A DNA stretch of 64,000 nucleotides from Sulfobacillus sp. GTDB taxonomy: Bacteria > Bacillota > Sulfobacillia > Sulfobacillales > Sulfobacillaceae. Where the stretch lies: the NCBI GenBank assembly GCA_027343695.1, contig DAHWKJ010000030.1, positions 56,650 to 120,649 of the forward strand. Direction: 5' to 3'. Made by a program: the position numbers and the translations under genes. How positions within the stretch are numbered: the stretch's first letter is position 1; each line of letters starts with the position of its first letter. Shown in pieces: positions 35,052-44,214 of the stretch. Under the pieces are notes generated by a model, which saw only the letters and a list, made by a program, of their open reading frames with translations, searched no databases and was not told the DNA's origin.

Positions 35052-36955
35052 TGGCGCTGTCGGAGCTTCAGCAGCATCTCCAGTCTCGAGGGATCCTCGT
35101 GGCCGACGGGGGAATTGGTACCTATCTCATGGCGAGTGGTACCGACATGCGTGCGTTGCCTTTAATGCCGGTTGCGGCTCCCGAGGCTGTGTTTCAACTC
35201 CACTTAGATTATCTCAACCGAGGAGCTCAAGTCATCGAAACCCACACTTTTGAGGCCAACGCAAGTAAGCTCGGATCTCTAGGGTTGGTGGAAGATGTGT
35301 ATACCCTCAATCGAAGAGCCGCGCAGATAGCGCGCCATGCACGCGATACTCATGGGAGTCCGAGCTTTATTGTGGGAGCTTTGGGACCGCTTGCCGTAGG
35401 CGTTGATGCGGCCGTGGGACCGGGGATTACGTACCGCGATGCGGTGCAAATCTATCGGGAATCCGTCCAAGGCTTAGTGGCCGGAGGGGTCGATGGGTTT
35501 ATTATCGAGACGATGTCGGATCGTCAAACGGTCCGTGCGGCGGTGGAGGCGGTGCGGGAGGAATCCCCGTTACCCATCATCGTGACCTTTGCCTTTTCTC
35601 CCGCGGGGGAGACCTTATATGGATTAACCCCCGAAGACGCGATGAATTTTGCGGCGGAGTTACCAGGGGGGCCCCCGTTTTTGGTGGGGGCTAATTGCGG
35701 CAGCGGACCCGCTCCGCTCTTGGATGCGGTAATCCGCATGGCTCCGATTGCTAAGCATCATGGCATCGCTTTAGCGGCGTATCCTAATGCGGGCGAACCG
35801 TCGCGTCGCGGGGGTCACATTCAATATCCTGCGAGCCCTGAATATGTAGGAACCATTGCGCCTGCTCTGCGGGCCGCCGGGGCGGTGATTATTGGCGGAT
35901 GTTGCGGTACAACGCCCGAACATATCGCTGCGGTGGCTCGATCGCTTGCCGATCTCCGGGTCTGGAGCATGCCCCACTGGGACCCGATGGTGCCCGAATC
36001 CCACCCGATGGTCGAACCGTCGTTGGCGACGGCTCAGCGAGGGGTGCGTGCGCTATTTGAGAACCGATTTGTCGTTAGTGTGGAATTGGACCCTCCGCGC
36101 GGAGTCACGGTATCCCGTTTGTTAGAGGCCGCGCGGACCGTGTATAACGAGGGCGTTGATGTCGTGAATATCGGCGACAGTCCGATGGCACGGGTGCGGC
36201 TTAGTGCCTTGGCGACGGCTCGACTCATTGAGGAGCAGATCCCGCTACAAACTATCCTACATTTTACGACCCGAGATCGGAATCTCATGGGAATCCAAAG
36301 TGATTTATTAGGAGCTCACGCTCTCGGGTTACGTAACGTTCTTTGCTTGACAGGAGATCCCCCGGGTCTGGGAGACTATGCGCATGCTACGGCCGTCTAT
36401 GATCTAGATTCGATTGGATTGGTCAAAGTCTTAGAAGGGTTTAACCAGGGACACGATGCACTGGGGCAGGCGATAGGAACTTCCACTCATTTCGATATTG
36501 GAGTGGGGATGAATCCCAATGCAGCCGACTTAGACCACGAAATTGACCGAAGTCTACGTAAACTTGAAGCAGGTGCGCAATTTATCATGTTGCAGCCTAT
36601 TTACGATCCCGTGATCTTGTACGAATTTCTAGAAAAGGCACGTCTGCCGGCCCACATTCCTGTCATGCTCGGAGTGATGCCTTTAGTGTCTTATCGACAG
36701 GCCTTATATCTGCACAATGAGGTACCGGGAATTAATATTCCCACGCCCATTTTGGAACAACTTGCCAGTCACATTGACGGCGAGACCTTGGGGGCCGACC
36801 TAGCCATTGAATTAATCGATGCCCTATCTCATGTCGTGGCCGGGGTCTATTTGGTGCCTTCGTACAATCGCATCAGCAGTCTTTTGCCGATTATCCAGCA
36901 TATACGACGCCTGAGGCCAGTCAGTGGGTCCAATAGTCCGCCATTTGATGGATGA
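35051..36955 (+). CDS. Bifunctional homocysteine S-methyltransferase / 5,10-methylene-THF reductase (YitJ-like)
   Basis: The N-terminal half is a Pfam S-methyl_trans domain with GIGTYLMASG, GANCGSGP and the zinc CC motif GGCCGTTPEHI (about residue 280). The C-terminal half, from FENRFVVSVELDPPRG (about 335), is an MTHFR barrel with VLCLTGDPPGLGDY. At 634 aa it matches the fused YitJ-type protein. It can supply methyl-THF and may methylate homocysteine itself. Start GTG 35051 overlaps the previous stop by one base. Its last 35 bp overlap the convergent otsB gene. Confidence 0.9.
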   Translation: MALSELQQHLQSRGILVADGGIGTYLMASGTDMRALPLMPVAAPEAVFQLHLDYLNRGAQVIETHTFEANASKLGSLGLVEDVYTLNRRAAQIARHARDTHGSPSFIVGALGPLAVGVDAAVGPGITYRDAVQIYRESVQGLVAGGVDGFIIETMSDRQTVRAAVEAVREESPLPIIVTFAFSPAGETLYGLTPEDAMNFAAELPGGPPFLVGANCGSGPAPLLDAVIRMAPIAKHHGIALAAYPNAGEPSRRGGHIQYPASPEYVGTIAPALRAAGAVIIGGCCGTTPEHIAAVARSLADLRVWSMPHWDPMVPESHPMVEPSLATAQRGVRALFENRFVVSVELDPPRGVTVSRLLEAARTVYNEGVDVVNIGDSPMARVRLSALATARLIEEQIPLQTILHFTTRDRNLMGIQSDLLGAHALGLRNVLCLTGDPPGLGDYAHATAVYDLDSIGLVKVLEGFNQGHDALGQAIGTSTHFDIGVGMNPNAADLDHEIDRSLRKLEAGAQFIMLQPIYDPVILYEFLEKARLPAHIPVMLGVMPLVSYRQALYLHNEVPGINIPTPILEQLASHIDGETLGADLAIELIDALSHVVAGVYLVPSYNRISSLLPIIQHIRRLRPVSGSNSPPFDG

Positions 36956-37721
36956 GTTCCCGCACGGCTGTGGTCGAGTCGACTTGAAAGCGGGCGTGAG
37001 TGGCAGTGCCAAGGCTTCCAATTTTCACCGTAATTCCGTTAGGCAACGCGACGAACATGTCTTCGTCTGTTACATCATCACCCCAAGCTAGGCAAAGGCT
37101 GACACCCATGGGGTCGATGGCATTTCGAATCACCCGCACCGCATCCGATTTGCTAGGACCCTTCACGGCTCGAACTTCATAGCAGCGGTGTGCCGATTTA
37201 ATGGTCCACTCGTCAGTCCATGCGAATGTCTCGACAATTTGATTTAGACGAGTTATTGAGGACTCCGGCGCTTGGCGATAATGAATGCTCAGTGACGTCG
37301 GCTTTAGCTCGATCCAGACCCCGATTAGGTTGTTCAACCGGTCGGTTAGGTCCGCGGCTAGAGTCTGAACGTGATCTTGGATAGCGCCTTGATAGGGATG
37401 TCTCCAAAAAAAACCATTAGGGCCTTTCACTTCGGCACCATGGTCTCCGGAAATCCATAGACCTTGGTGCGGAGGGAGATGCCGGACTAAATCAGGCAAG
37501 GGACGCCCGCTGACGATAGCTACCGTCTGATGAGGGACTTCGATCAGTCGAACCAGGTCGTCGGCTAGGCCTGGTGCGAGGTGCACTGCATCGGGGTGCG
37601 GTGCTAAGTCGGCCAAGGTTCCGTCGAAGTCGAAAAACCAAATCCATGGCGCGGACGACTTCGACGGTAGTTTGGCTTGGTGATACAACTCGTTCAGCAG
37701 ATCGCGGCTATCGCGCGGCAT
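36921..37721 (-). CDS. otsB: Trehalose-6-phosphate phosphatase
   Basis: This HAD-superfamily phosphatase converts trehalose-6-phosphate to trehalose. Motif I is FFDFDGTLADLAPHPD, motif II IVSGRPL, motif III Lys in KGPSKSDAV and motif IV GDDVTDEDMF. At 266 aa it is standard size. It overlaps otsA upstream by 14 bp and the convergent methionine-operon gene by 35 bp. Trehalose is a compatible solute and thermoprotectant. Confidence 0.93.
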   Translation of the reverse strand: MPRDSRDLLNELYHQAKLPSKSSAPWIWFFDFDGTLADLAPHPDAVHLAPGLADDLVRLIEVPHQTVAIVSGRPLPDLVRHLPPHQGLWISGDHGAEVKGPNGFFWRHPYQGAIQDHVQTLAADLTDRLNNLIGVWIELKPTSLSIHYRQAPESSITRLNQIVETFAWTDEWTIKSAHRCYEVRAVKGPSKSDAVRVIRNAIDPMGVSLCLAWGDDVTDEDMFVALPNGITVKIGSLGTATHARFQVDSTTAVRELIHQMADYWTH

Positions 37722-39156
37722 AGGTATCGGCTACCTCATCTAATGCTTCGACGATATGCGCGATCCAGTCGTAAATGGTGTGGTGATGAATATGCTCGCG
37801 CATGGACTCGATCCGTCGGGCGCGATCCGCCGAGGTGGTGAGTGCCGCCCGGTGTAGTTGTTCGGCGACTTCGTCAGGATCTAAGGGATTAAAATGAAAC
37901 GCTTCGCCCAATTCTTGGGCCGCGCCAGCCATATCGCTTAATAGGAGGACCCCTCGATTATCAATCTGAGCTGAAATAAATTCCTTGGCGACCAAGTTCA
38001 TGCCATCGAAGAGTGAACTCACTAAGGCGTATTCTGCCGCACGGAAGAGCCCCATGAGCCGCGGCCGGTCGATGCTTCGCCTAATATGGATTAAAGGTGT
38101 CCAGGCTGCGTCCCCGTATTTGTTATTGAGCCTCGCGGATGCATCCACGAATTGATCGTAGAGACGCCGGTATTCGCGAACCTCGGTTCGCGTGGGGACC
38201 ACGACTTGTAAAAACGTGATCCGTCGATGATGCTCTGGGTACCGTGCGAAGAATTTATCGATGGCTTCCAGCCGTTGTAATAGGCCTTTGGTGTAATCGG
38301 CGCGGTCTACTGAGATTGCGAGGCTGACACCGTGTTTGAGGGCCCGTTTACGGATGCCCTCCGTCCATCTTTGAATCCGCGGGGTCTTCACCATTTGCTC
38401 AATGGCCGTAATGTCCACGGAGATGGGGTAGTCACGGACTGTAACGCGGTGGGTACCAACTTGGATTATGCCTTGGGCACGGTCGACCGGAATTTTCAGT
38501 CCACGCTCGACAGCGGTGAGGAAGTTATCAACGTCTTGTGGAGTCTGAAAGCCCAGAATGTCGGCTCCTAGAAGTCCTCGGGTAATTTCTTGGTGTTGCG
38601 GGCACAGCCGAAATAGCGTAAACGGGGGCCACGGAATGTGCCAAAAGTGTGCAACCGCGACATCGGGTCGGAGTTCGCGAATCATACGCGGGAATAAGGC
38701 CAAATGATAGTCGTGGGAGAATATCGAGCCGTTACGGGGGGCCATTTGGGCAACACGACGAGCGAATTTCTGATTAACCCGGCGATAGAGATGGAATGCC
38801 TCTCGAGAAAATTGAGCCCGTTCTATCAGCATATGGCTCAGCGGCCAGAGCCCTTGATTGGAATATCGATTGTAGTATCCGGCAATCTCCTCGGGAGATA
38901 AAAAAACCCGATGTAAGGGGTACTTGGGTTGGTTGGGGGGCACCATGCGAATCCCGCGGGGAGCAGTTTCTCGATCGGCCGATCCACTTCCCCAAGCGAC
39001 CCACGCGCCACCGCTTCGCTGTAATAGGGGATCTAGGGCCGATACGACGCCCCCGGCGGACTGCAAACGACGAATGCCTTGGTTGGTCTTTTCATCAATG
39101 TATGGTTCCCGGTTCGTTACGACAACTAGCGAGCCTGGATGATCCTCTAAGGCCAT
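37708..39156 (-). CDS. otsA: Trehalose-6-phosphate synthase
   Basis: GT20 enzyme that joins a nucleotide glucose and glucose-6-phosphate. It opens with LVVVTNREPY, contains IFSHDYHLALFPRMI, HIPWPPFTLFRLCPQ, and the donor-site segment SVDRADYTKGLLQRLEAID with VSSLFDGMNLVAKEFISAQ. I start at ATG 39156, which has GAGGAGGAGACC directly before it; the track start adds seven residues that read through that site. At 482 aa it is normal length. It heads a two-gene operon with otsB. Confidence 0.94.
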   Translation of the reverse strand: MALEDHPGSLVVVTNREPYIDEKTNQGIRRLQSAGGVVSALDPLLQRSGGAWVAWGSGSADRETAPRGIRMVPPNQPKYPLHRVFLSPEEIAGYYNRYSNQGLWPLSHMLIERAQFSREAFHLYRRVNQKFARRVAQMAPRNGSIFSHDYHLALFPRMIRELRPDVAVAHFWHIPWPPFTLFRLCPQHQEITRGLLGADILGFQTPQDVDNFLTAVERGLKIPVDRAQGIIQVGTHRVTVRDYPISVDITAIEQMVKTPRIQRWTEGIRKRALKHGVSLAISVDRADYTKGLLQRLEAIDKFFARYPEHHRRITFLQVVVPTRTEVREYRRLYDQFVDASARLNNKYGDAAWTPLIHIRRSIDRPRLMGLFRAAEYALVSSLFDGMNLVAKEFISAQIDNRGVLLLSDMAGAAQELGEAFHFNPLDPDEVAEQLHRAALTTSADRARRIESMREHIHHHTIYDWIAHIVEALDEVADTYAAR

Positions 39157-39208
39157 GGTCTCCTCCTCGATCTGCATATCTCCCTAATGGTACCATATCG
39201 GCGGGATA

Positions 39209-40804
39209 TCAGGAGCCCGAATGCAATCGATGGGTGCGTCGACGAATCCACTGACGGGCGTCGTCGACTTCGGGGAAATGTAGCCAGGCGAGAGTGACCA
39301 CAAACGCTACGCCGGAAATCACCACACATGCGATGATCCCCGCTGCCAAGGGGAAAAGTCCATAGATTTGGTCGAGCCCGAAGAATATGCGACTGATGAG
39401 GGCTAAACTAGCCATCGGGATGGCGGCGATGGCCAACATGCTAAAGGTGTGCCGCAACCCGATGCGTGTGCGGGCCTTACCCTCGCGAAACACGGCCCGA
39501 GCTAAAAGCCCGGTATTCACCCACGCGGCCAGTGCTGTGGCAAGGGCTAGTCCGTCAGTATGCATGACTCGCACCAAAATGAGATCGCCGACGATATTGA
39601 CGGCGATGGTGATGATGCTAAAACGTGAAGGGCTACGGGTGTTGCGCGTTGCGAAAAAAAGCTTTTGCAAGTAGAAAGAGAGGCCGAAACCAGGGAGACC
39701 CACGGCGAAGTACAATAGGGTGCCAGAGGTCTGGGCGGTCGATCGATTCGAAAAGGCACCGTGTTGATATAGAAGCCGGAGGATTGGAATTCTTAGGACC
39801 ATGAACCAAATGGTTATGGGAACTATCACCGTCAACACCATTCGCAGTCCTTTCATGGCCAGATTGAGAAAGGTGTCGTGGTCGTGATGACTGTGATGTT
39901 GCGACAGTTTGGTGTAGATCGGAGTGGCTAACGATGCCACGACCAGGCCTACTGGCATCTGAATCAGGACATAGGCGTAGTTTAAGGCGGCTAGACTCCC
40001 CGAAACCTGGGTCGAAGCCAAAATACGGTCAACAATGAGCCCCACCGTGCCCACCGAACTGACTAAGAAAAACGGCCCCGACATCTTAATCATTTGACGC
40101 AGCAACGGGTGATGGAAATGCCAACGGAAATGTAAATGGATTCCGGATTTTCCTAGAGCGGGCCAAGTGACCAGGAGCTGGGATGCGACCGCTAACAAGA
40201 ACCCGACCGCCACCCCGGTGATGTTCCAAATACTGCCCAAAATGATAATGGTAGAAATTCTCACGATGTTTATGGCCAGTGGAGAGATAGAGGGGAGAAA
40301 GTATTGTTCTCGCTCTTGTAACACGCCGACGATAATTCCCGACAACCCCCAAAAAATAATGGTGGGGACCATAATGCGGGTCATTTTGACGGTCAGAGGG
40401 ACCTCAGATCCATGAAACCCAATCGCCACCCAATGGATAATTTCCGGGGCTAGCACTTCACCCAAAACGATGAGTACGAGAGAAAAAACCACGACGAGGG
40501 TGAACAGTTCATTAAGAAAGCGTTGGACCGAGTGAGAGGAATACTGCGCATCGCCTTGAGTCATGGTAGGGACGACAGTTGTGGAGATAGCTGAATTAAT
40601 GGTGCCAAACAATAGGTTAGGCAGCATAGAGGCCATCAGCCAGGCGTCTGTATACTTGGATGTGCCGAAGGCGGCCGCCATGACGATTTCTCGCAAGAAG
40701 CCACTAATGCGGCTAATTAGGGTGGCGCCAAAAACAATGGTAGCCGAACTGCCGAGACTGCGGGAGCGCGGTCGAGCTCTTCTGGGAGTATGTTGGTCTG
40801 CCAG
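39209..40804 (-). CDS. murJ: Lipid II flippase MurJ, probable CUG start
   Basis: MurJ flips lipid II for cell wall synthesis. The protein is polytopic, with about fourteen helices. The track starts at TTG 40696, but upstream in-frame codons encode TIVFGATLISRISGF, which completes the MurJ N-terminal pattern together with LREIVMAAAFGTSKYTDAW. The frame is open to CTG 40804, with AAAGGAGGG at ideal 7-nt spacing, and no ATG, GTG or TTG is available in that stretch. The 531-aa product fits the family. An extended -10 lies just upstream. Proximity to exopolysaccharide genes leaves a MurJ-like polysaccharide flippase role possible. Confidence 0.85.
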   Translation of the reverse strand: MADQHTPRRARPRSRSLGSSATIVFGATLISRISGFLREIVMAAAFGTSKYTDAWLMASMLPNLLFGTINSAISTTVVPTMTQGDAQYSSHSVQRFLNELFTLVVVFSLVLIVLGEVLAPEIIHWVAIGFHGSEVPLTVKMTRIMVPTIIFWGLSGIIVGVLQEREQYFLPSISPLAINIVRISTIIILGSIWNITGVAVGFLLAVASQLLVTWPALGKSGIHLHFRWHFHHPLLRQMIKMSGPFFLVSSVGTVGLIVDRILASTQVSGSLAALNYAYVLIQMPVGLVVASLATPIYTKLSQHHSHHDHDTFLNLAMKGLRMVLTVIVPITIWFMVLRIPILRLLYQHGAFSNRSTAQTSGTLLYFAVGLPGFGLSFYLQKLFFATRNTRSPSRFSIITIAVNIVGDLILVRVMHTDGLALATALAAWVNTGLLARAVFREGKARTRIGLRHTFSMLAIAAIPMASLALISRIFFGLDQIYGLFPLAAGIIACVVISGVAFVVTLAWLHFPEVDDARQWIRRRTHRLHSGS

Positions 40805-40833
40805 CTCGCACCCTCCTTTGGTTCGTTCTTAGT

Positions 40834-40842
40834 AGTATACCA
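40834..40842 (-). promoter_or_regulatory. Extended -10 promoter of murJ
   Basis: TGGTATACT on the minus strand, 30 bp before the proposed CTG start, is identical to the element in front of codY. The -35 is not consensus. Confidence 0.5.
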
Positions 40843-41289
40843 AGATTGTCACAGGAATTTGATCATGGCTCGCTGCGGTCCACGCTTTCTTCTCATTTAT
40901 GGTGCATCTGAGAGGGACGGAGAGGGTGGCGCCCAATAGGCATCCGACATCCCCGGTAATGACACCAGTGCCATCGATGCTAATTCTATTCGGGAAGCCT
41001 AAAAACCTTTTTCACAGACGAGAGCGATTTAGATATCATGGGTGGCGGGCGACACACCCTGACTATTTAATTATAGATGAGGGCCGGAGCAAAAAAGTTG
41101 TTTCGGGTAACCATTAAATGGATCCGATTCAGCGAGGTCTGAAGGCCTAGAAATTCGCAGTGCGGCGTAAGTTCAGGTAAAGTAGAGATCAGCCCAATAG
41201 TGAACCAGGGGTCTGACCATCAAATTATGGCAACGGACGAGAATCGAGTCGACCCTACGGGCGGCATTCACTAACGCGGAGGGGCTTAG
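40843..41289. other. Long gap without a recognisable gene
   Basis: About 450 bp separate murJ and the AI-2E permease. ORF 40899-41117 (72 aa) has no ribosome site and a composition unlike its neighbours; I do not call it. No strong hairpin, repeat or riboswitch consensus was visible. The region is richer in A and T around 41060-41110 and may hold decayed sequence or the permease promoter. Confidence 0.4.
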
Positions 41290-42423
41290 ATGACCAATCC
41301 ACCACCAAACACGCGGTGGGCATCCGGTTTAGCACGAACACGCGATGTCGTTCTTGTCATCATCGGTATCGGTGTGATTTTGATTGCGGCGACATGGGCA
41401 CTGGCTCGCGTCGCTAATGTTGTTGTGGTCCTGGTGCTCGCGCTGATGTTCGAAATTACCTTGAGTCCCTTAGTCGAGCGTCTAGCCCTATCATGGAAAC
41501 GGTCCTGGGCGGTATTTTTAGTGGTGTTTTCGAGTGTGGTGATTTTGGTGGCGGGTGGTGTCTTGCTAGTGACCGTGATCGCCGCACAAATCGCGACCCT
41601 CGTTGCCAGATTTCCCGCGGAATTTCAGATCTTAGCGCATCGCACCCCGGGAATCCTGAGTTGGCTGTCTAATCTTGGGATTAAAGTGAGCGTGACCCAA
41701 ATCGAAGACAAAGTCTTTAGTAGCATGGGTCAAATGTCTTCGTTTGTGGTGCGGCAAACCGTCACCATCGTGACAAATTTGATTGACTTTATTGTTGACG
41801 GGGTCATTATCTTGTTCATCACGGTCTACTTGCTCTTAGATGCCAATCGGATTCAGAGCGCGGTTTTGCGACTCGTACCGCACCACGGACGCGAAAATCT
41901 GCTGGCCGTCGAACATACCTTAGCACGAGTCATCGGGGGATATGTGCGGGGGCAGTTCTTCTTATCCATCATCGTAGGAACGGGATTTGGGATTGGGTCG
42001 TGGATTATTGGCTTGCCGTATCCGCTTGTCATTGGGGTGTTTGCCGCGATCATGGAACTCATCCCCTTGTTGGGCCCGGTCTTGGGCGCTATCTTGCCCC
42101 TAGCGCTGGCACTTTTTAATAATCCATGGGTGGCGGTTCCTGAGGTGTTGGTGCTGTTAGCGGCCATTCACTTACTCGAGTCTCAAATCCTAGGCCCGCG
42201 TATTATTCGCAACCAGGTTGGACTACACCCTGTACTATCCGTGGTAGCGCTCATGATCGGGGCCGAATTACAGGGAATTTGGGGCGCGTTGTTTGCGGTA
42301 CCCGCAGCCGGCATCCTTGTCGCCGCGTGGGTGGCGGGGGGCCGAGTATGGCGAGAAAAAGTTGTCTTGCCAAGTCGGCCCGGTCGGGGGCCTAAGCCCC
42401 CCGACGGATCCAGCCCTAAGTGA
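41290..42423 (+). CDS. AI-2E family membrane transporter
   Basis: A 377-aa polytopic protein of the AI-2E/PerM exporter family. It starts with two helices (VVLVIIGIGVILIAATWALARV; VVVVLVLALMFEITLSPLVERL), has the PerM-like PYPLVIGVFAAIMELIPLLGPVLGAILPL in the C-terminal half and ends with LLAAIHLLESQILGPRI. The substrate is unknown and need not be AI-2. The gene stands alone and its last 8 bp overlap the convergent nucleotidyltransferase. GGAGGGG precedes ATG 41290. Confidence 0.87.
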   Translation: MTNPPPNTRWASGLARTRDVVLVIIGIGVILIAATWALARVANVVVVLVLALMFEITLSPLVERLALSWKRSWAVFLVVFSSVVILVAGGVLLVTVIAAQIATLVARFPAEFQILAHRTPGILSWLSNLGIKVSVTQIEDKVFSSMGQMSSFVVRQTVTIVTNLIDFIVDGVIILFITVYLLLDANRIQSAVLRLVPHHGRENLLAVEHTLARVIGGYVRGQFFLSIIVGTGFGIGSWIIGLPYPLVIGVFAAIMELIPLLGPVLGAILPLALALFNNPWVAVPEVLVLLAAIHLLESQILGPRIIRNQVGLHPVLSVVALMIGAELQGIWGALFAVPAAGILVAAWVAGGRVWREKVVLPSRPGRGPKPPDGSSPK

Positions 42424-43657
42424 ACGTAACCACTTTGTCGCTGTATACATGGCTTCGAGGATCAATGATGGCGGATTCGAGTGTCGTGCCCGCTTCTAGG
42501 GTAACTTCATCTCCCAGTCCCGTGTACGCCCTAACAAATGTCGGGTGGTCTTTGCTCGAATGCACGCGAACCATAACCCCTAATAGGGAATCGGAAATTT
42601 TGGCGTAGGACTCGATGTGGCAACCCTCGTCAAGATGGGAATGATGGACTTCAGCATAGGGCTCAATAATGACATCGTCGGCTAGGGTGGAGTCACGAAC
42701 CTGGGCATAGGGACCGATTTGTACGTTAATGCCGAGGTAGCTGGATTCTACCGTAGCCGTCGGGTGAATCCGAGGAGCCGCCCGATGAGTAAATGGGGTT
42801 CCGATGGGACGTTGGGGCCAGTCTAGGTCCATGTCACCATGCAGTACGCGTGTCATGGTCGCGAGAAAGTCCGGAATGTTGCCGAGGTCGCCTACGTCAG
42901 ATGCAGGATAGGCGTACACCTTATACTGTTCTTTCACCATCCACGGTAATAAATCGTGGCCAAAGTCTAGCCGATCGCGCCGCATCACCTGAAGTCGCTC
43001 GCTGTCATTCAGTTCTTGGAGAATTTCGGGACGGATGAGGTAAATCCCGGCGTTCATGGAAAAGGGGATCTGTTTGGCCGAATCCCATGACTTCGCCATG
43101 GTGAGGCCCAGTAATTCTTCGACCGTGGGTTTTTCTTGAAAGGACCGAATTCGGTTATCAGCATCGGTCAGAACCACCCCATAACGACCCATGATATGTT
43201 CCGCGCACCGGCTGGCGGTCACTACCACAACGTCGGCTTGGGTTTCTTGATAGACGTCATATAGTTTGCGAAGATCTAAGTTAAATAGAGTGTCGACAGG
43301 AAAGACTAGCACGGGGTCTTTTATGCCAAAGTATGCCGCGTTGCGTATTGTTGCATCCCCGCTCCCGGTGTCTAAAGGATCCAAAATGGGGGGCGAGTAG
43401 AAAACAGCGATGTCCTGATATTGATATCCAACGTTGCTCTTGATTTGATAACGATTTTCCATGCCTTTAGCGACGATAAGAGCATATCGCACGCCTTGTT
43501 CTTGCAACCAATTTAATTGCCAGTGAATAATCCGCCGACCCATGAAACGAATGACTGCTTTAGACCGCAAATAGTTGGTGCCTTTGAGGGTTAAAGGGCG
43601 GACACGCTCACCGCGGCCTGCAGCCAACCCCAAGGAGACAATTGGTAACGGTTCCAT
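42416..43657 (-). CDS. Sugar-1-phosphate nucleotidyltransferase with left-handed beta-helix
   Basis: The 413-aa protein begins with the nucleotidyltransferase signature SLGLAAGRGERVRPLTLKGTNYLRSKAVI and has VFPVDTLF as the metal-binding region. The C-terminal part from about residue 300 carries hexapeptide repeats (HPTATVESSYLGINVQIGPYAQVRDSTL), like GlgC or GlmU-type enzymes. It should make an NDP-sugar, perhaps ADP- or UDP-glucose for trehalose, glycogen or exopolysaccharide; the nucleotide cannot be told. GGAGGGG precedes ATG 43657. Confidence 0.8.
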   Translation of the reverse strand: MEPLPIVSLGLAAGRGERVRPLTLKGTNYLRSKAVIRFMGRRIIHWQLNWLQEQGVRYALIVAKGMENRYQIKSNVGYQYQDIAVFYSPPILDPLDTGSGDATIRNAAYFGIKDPVLVFPVDTLFNLDLRKLYDVYQETQADVVVVTASRCAEHIMGRYGVVLTDADNRIRSFQEKPTVEELLGLTMAKSWDSAKQIPFSMNAGIYLIRPEILQELNDSERLQVMRRDRLDFGHDLLPWMVKEQYKVYAYPASDVGDLGNIPDFLATMTRVLHGDMDLDWPQRPIGTPFTHRAAPRIHPTATVESSYLGINVQIGPYAQVRDSTLADDVIIEPYAEVHHSHLDEGCHIESYAKISDSLLGVMVRVHSSKDHPTFVRAYTGLGDEVTLEAGTTLESAIIDPRSHVYSDKVVTFT

Positions 43658-43820
43658 AAAAGAGCCCCTCCGTATCGCATAACGTTGCAGTATACGCCGA
43701 GCTGCCTATAATTTTATGCTTTATTGTAGCAGATTTCAGCCATCTAATGCCATTAATGGGAAGTTTGTACAAATAACCTTTCGTGTGACGCAGTGGTATC
43801 TAAAAATAACTTACATAAGA

Positions 43821-43829
43821 TGATATAAT
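43821..43829 (+). promoter_or_regulatory. Extended -10 promoter of the Zn-ribbon gene
   Basis: TGATATAAT lies about 107 bp before the Zn-ribbon ATG, giving a leader near 100 nt. The leader contains short dyads (CCTCACATGAGG; TGGTTA and TAACCA) but matches no riboswitch I know. Confidence 0.5.
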
Positions 43830-43935
43830 CTAGATCATAATATCCTGTATTAGGTGTGTAACCTCACATGAGGGCTGCGGATCTGGTTAGGGTCTACAAA
43901 ATTAACCAAACGTCACAATTTTGGAGGTGTCACTT

Positions 43936-44112
43936 ATGAATCGATGTCCTTTATGCCACACCGGATCACTACAAGAGTGCCGCGATTCGCGCGGCCGAGT
44001 CCTTGTTTCTTGTTCGCAATATCCTATCTGCCGATTTGAAAGTACGTCGTGGGAGAGAATCGCTGACACCGCCGCACGATTTCACCATCCCTTATCCGCG
44101 GGGCAAAGTTAG
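43936..44112 (+). CDS. Small topoisomerase-like zinc-ribbon protein
   Basis: A 58-aa protein made of one Cys4 module: CPLCHTGSLQECRDSRGRVLVSCSQYPICRF. This is the zinc module found at the C-terminus of topoisomerase I (as in topA here), encoded alone. It may bind single-stranded DNA or be an adaptor. GGAGGTGTCACTT sits before ATG 43936, and the track adds five residues through that site. It precedes the SNF2 gene by about 100 bp. Confidence 0.72.
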   Translation: MNRCPLCHTGSLQECRDSRGRVLVSCSQYPICRFESTSWERIADTAARFHHPLSAGQS

Positions 44113-44214
44113 AGGGGATGCTCTCCCCCTCTTATGATTGGTGCCGCAGGGGAGAATAGAATCTAGGTTCCAGCAAAACTAGCTCATAGGGTTGAAGTCT
44201 CGTATACTGTATGG

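Noticed and set aside
40899-41117. 72-aa plus-strand ORF between murJ and AI-2E
   Set aside because: No ribosome site, no recognisable similarity, and composition unlike neighbouring genes.
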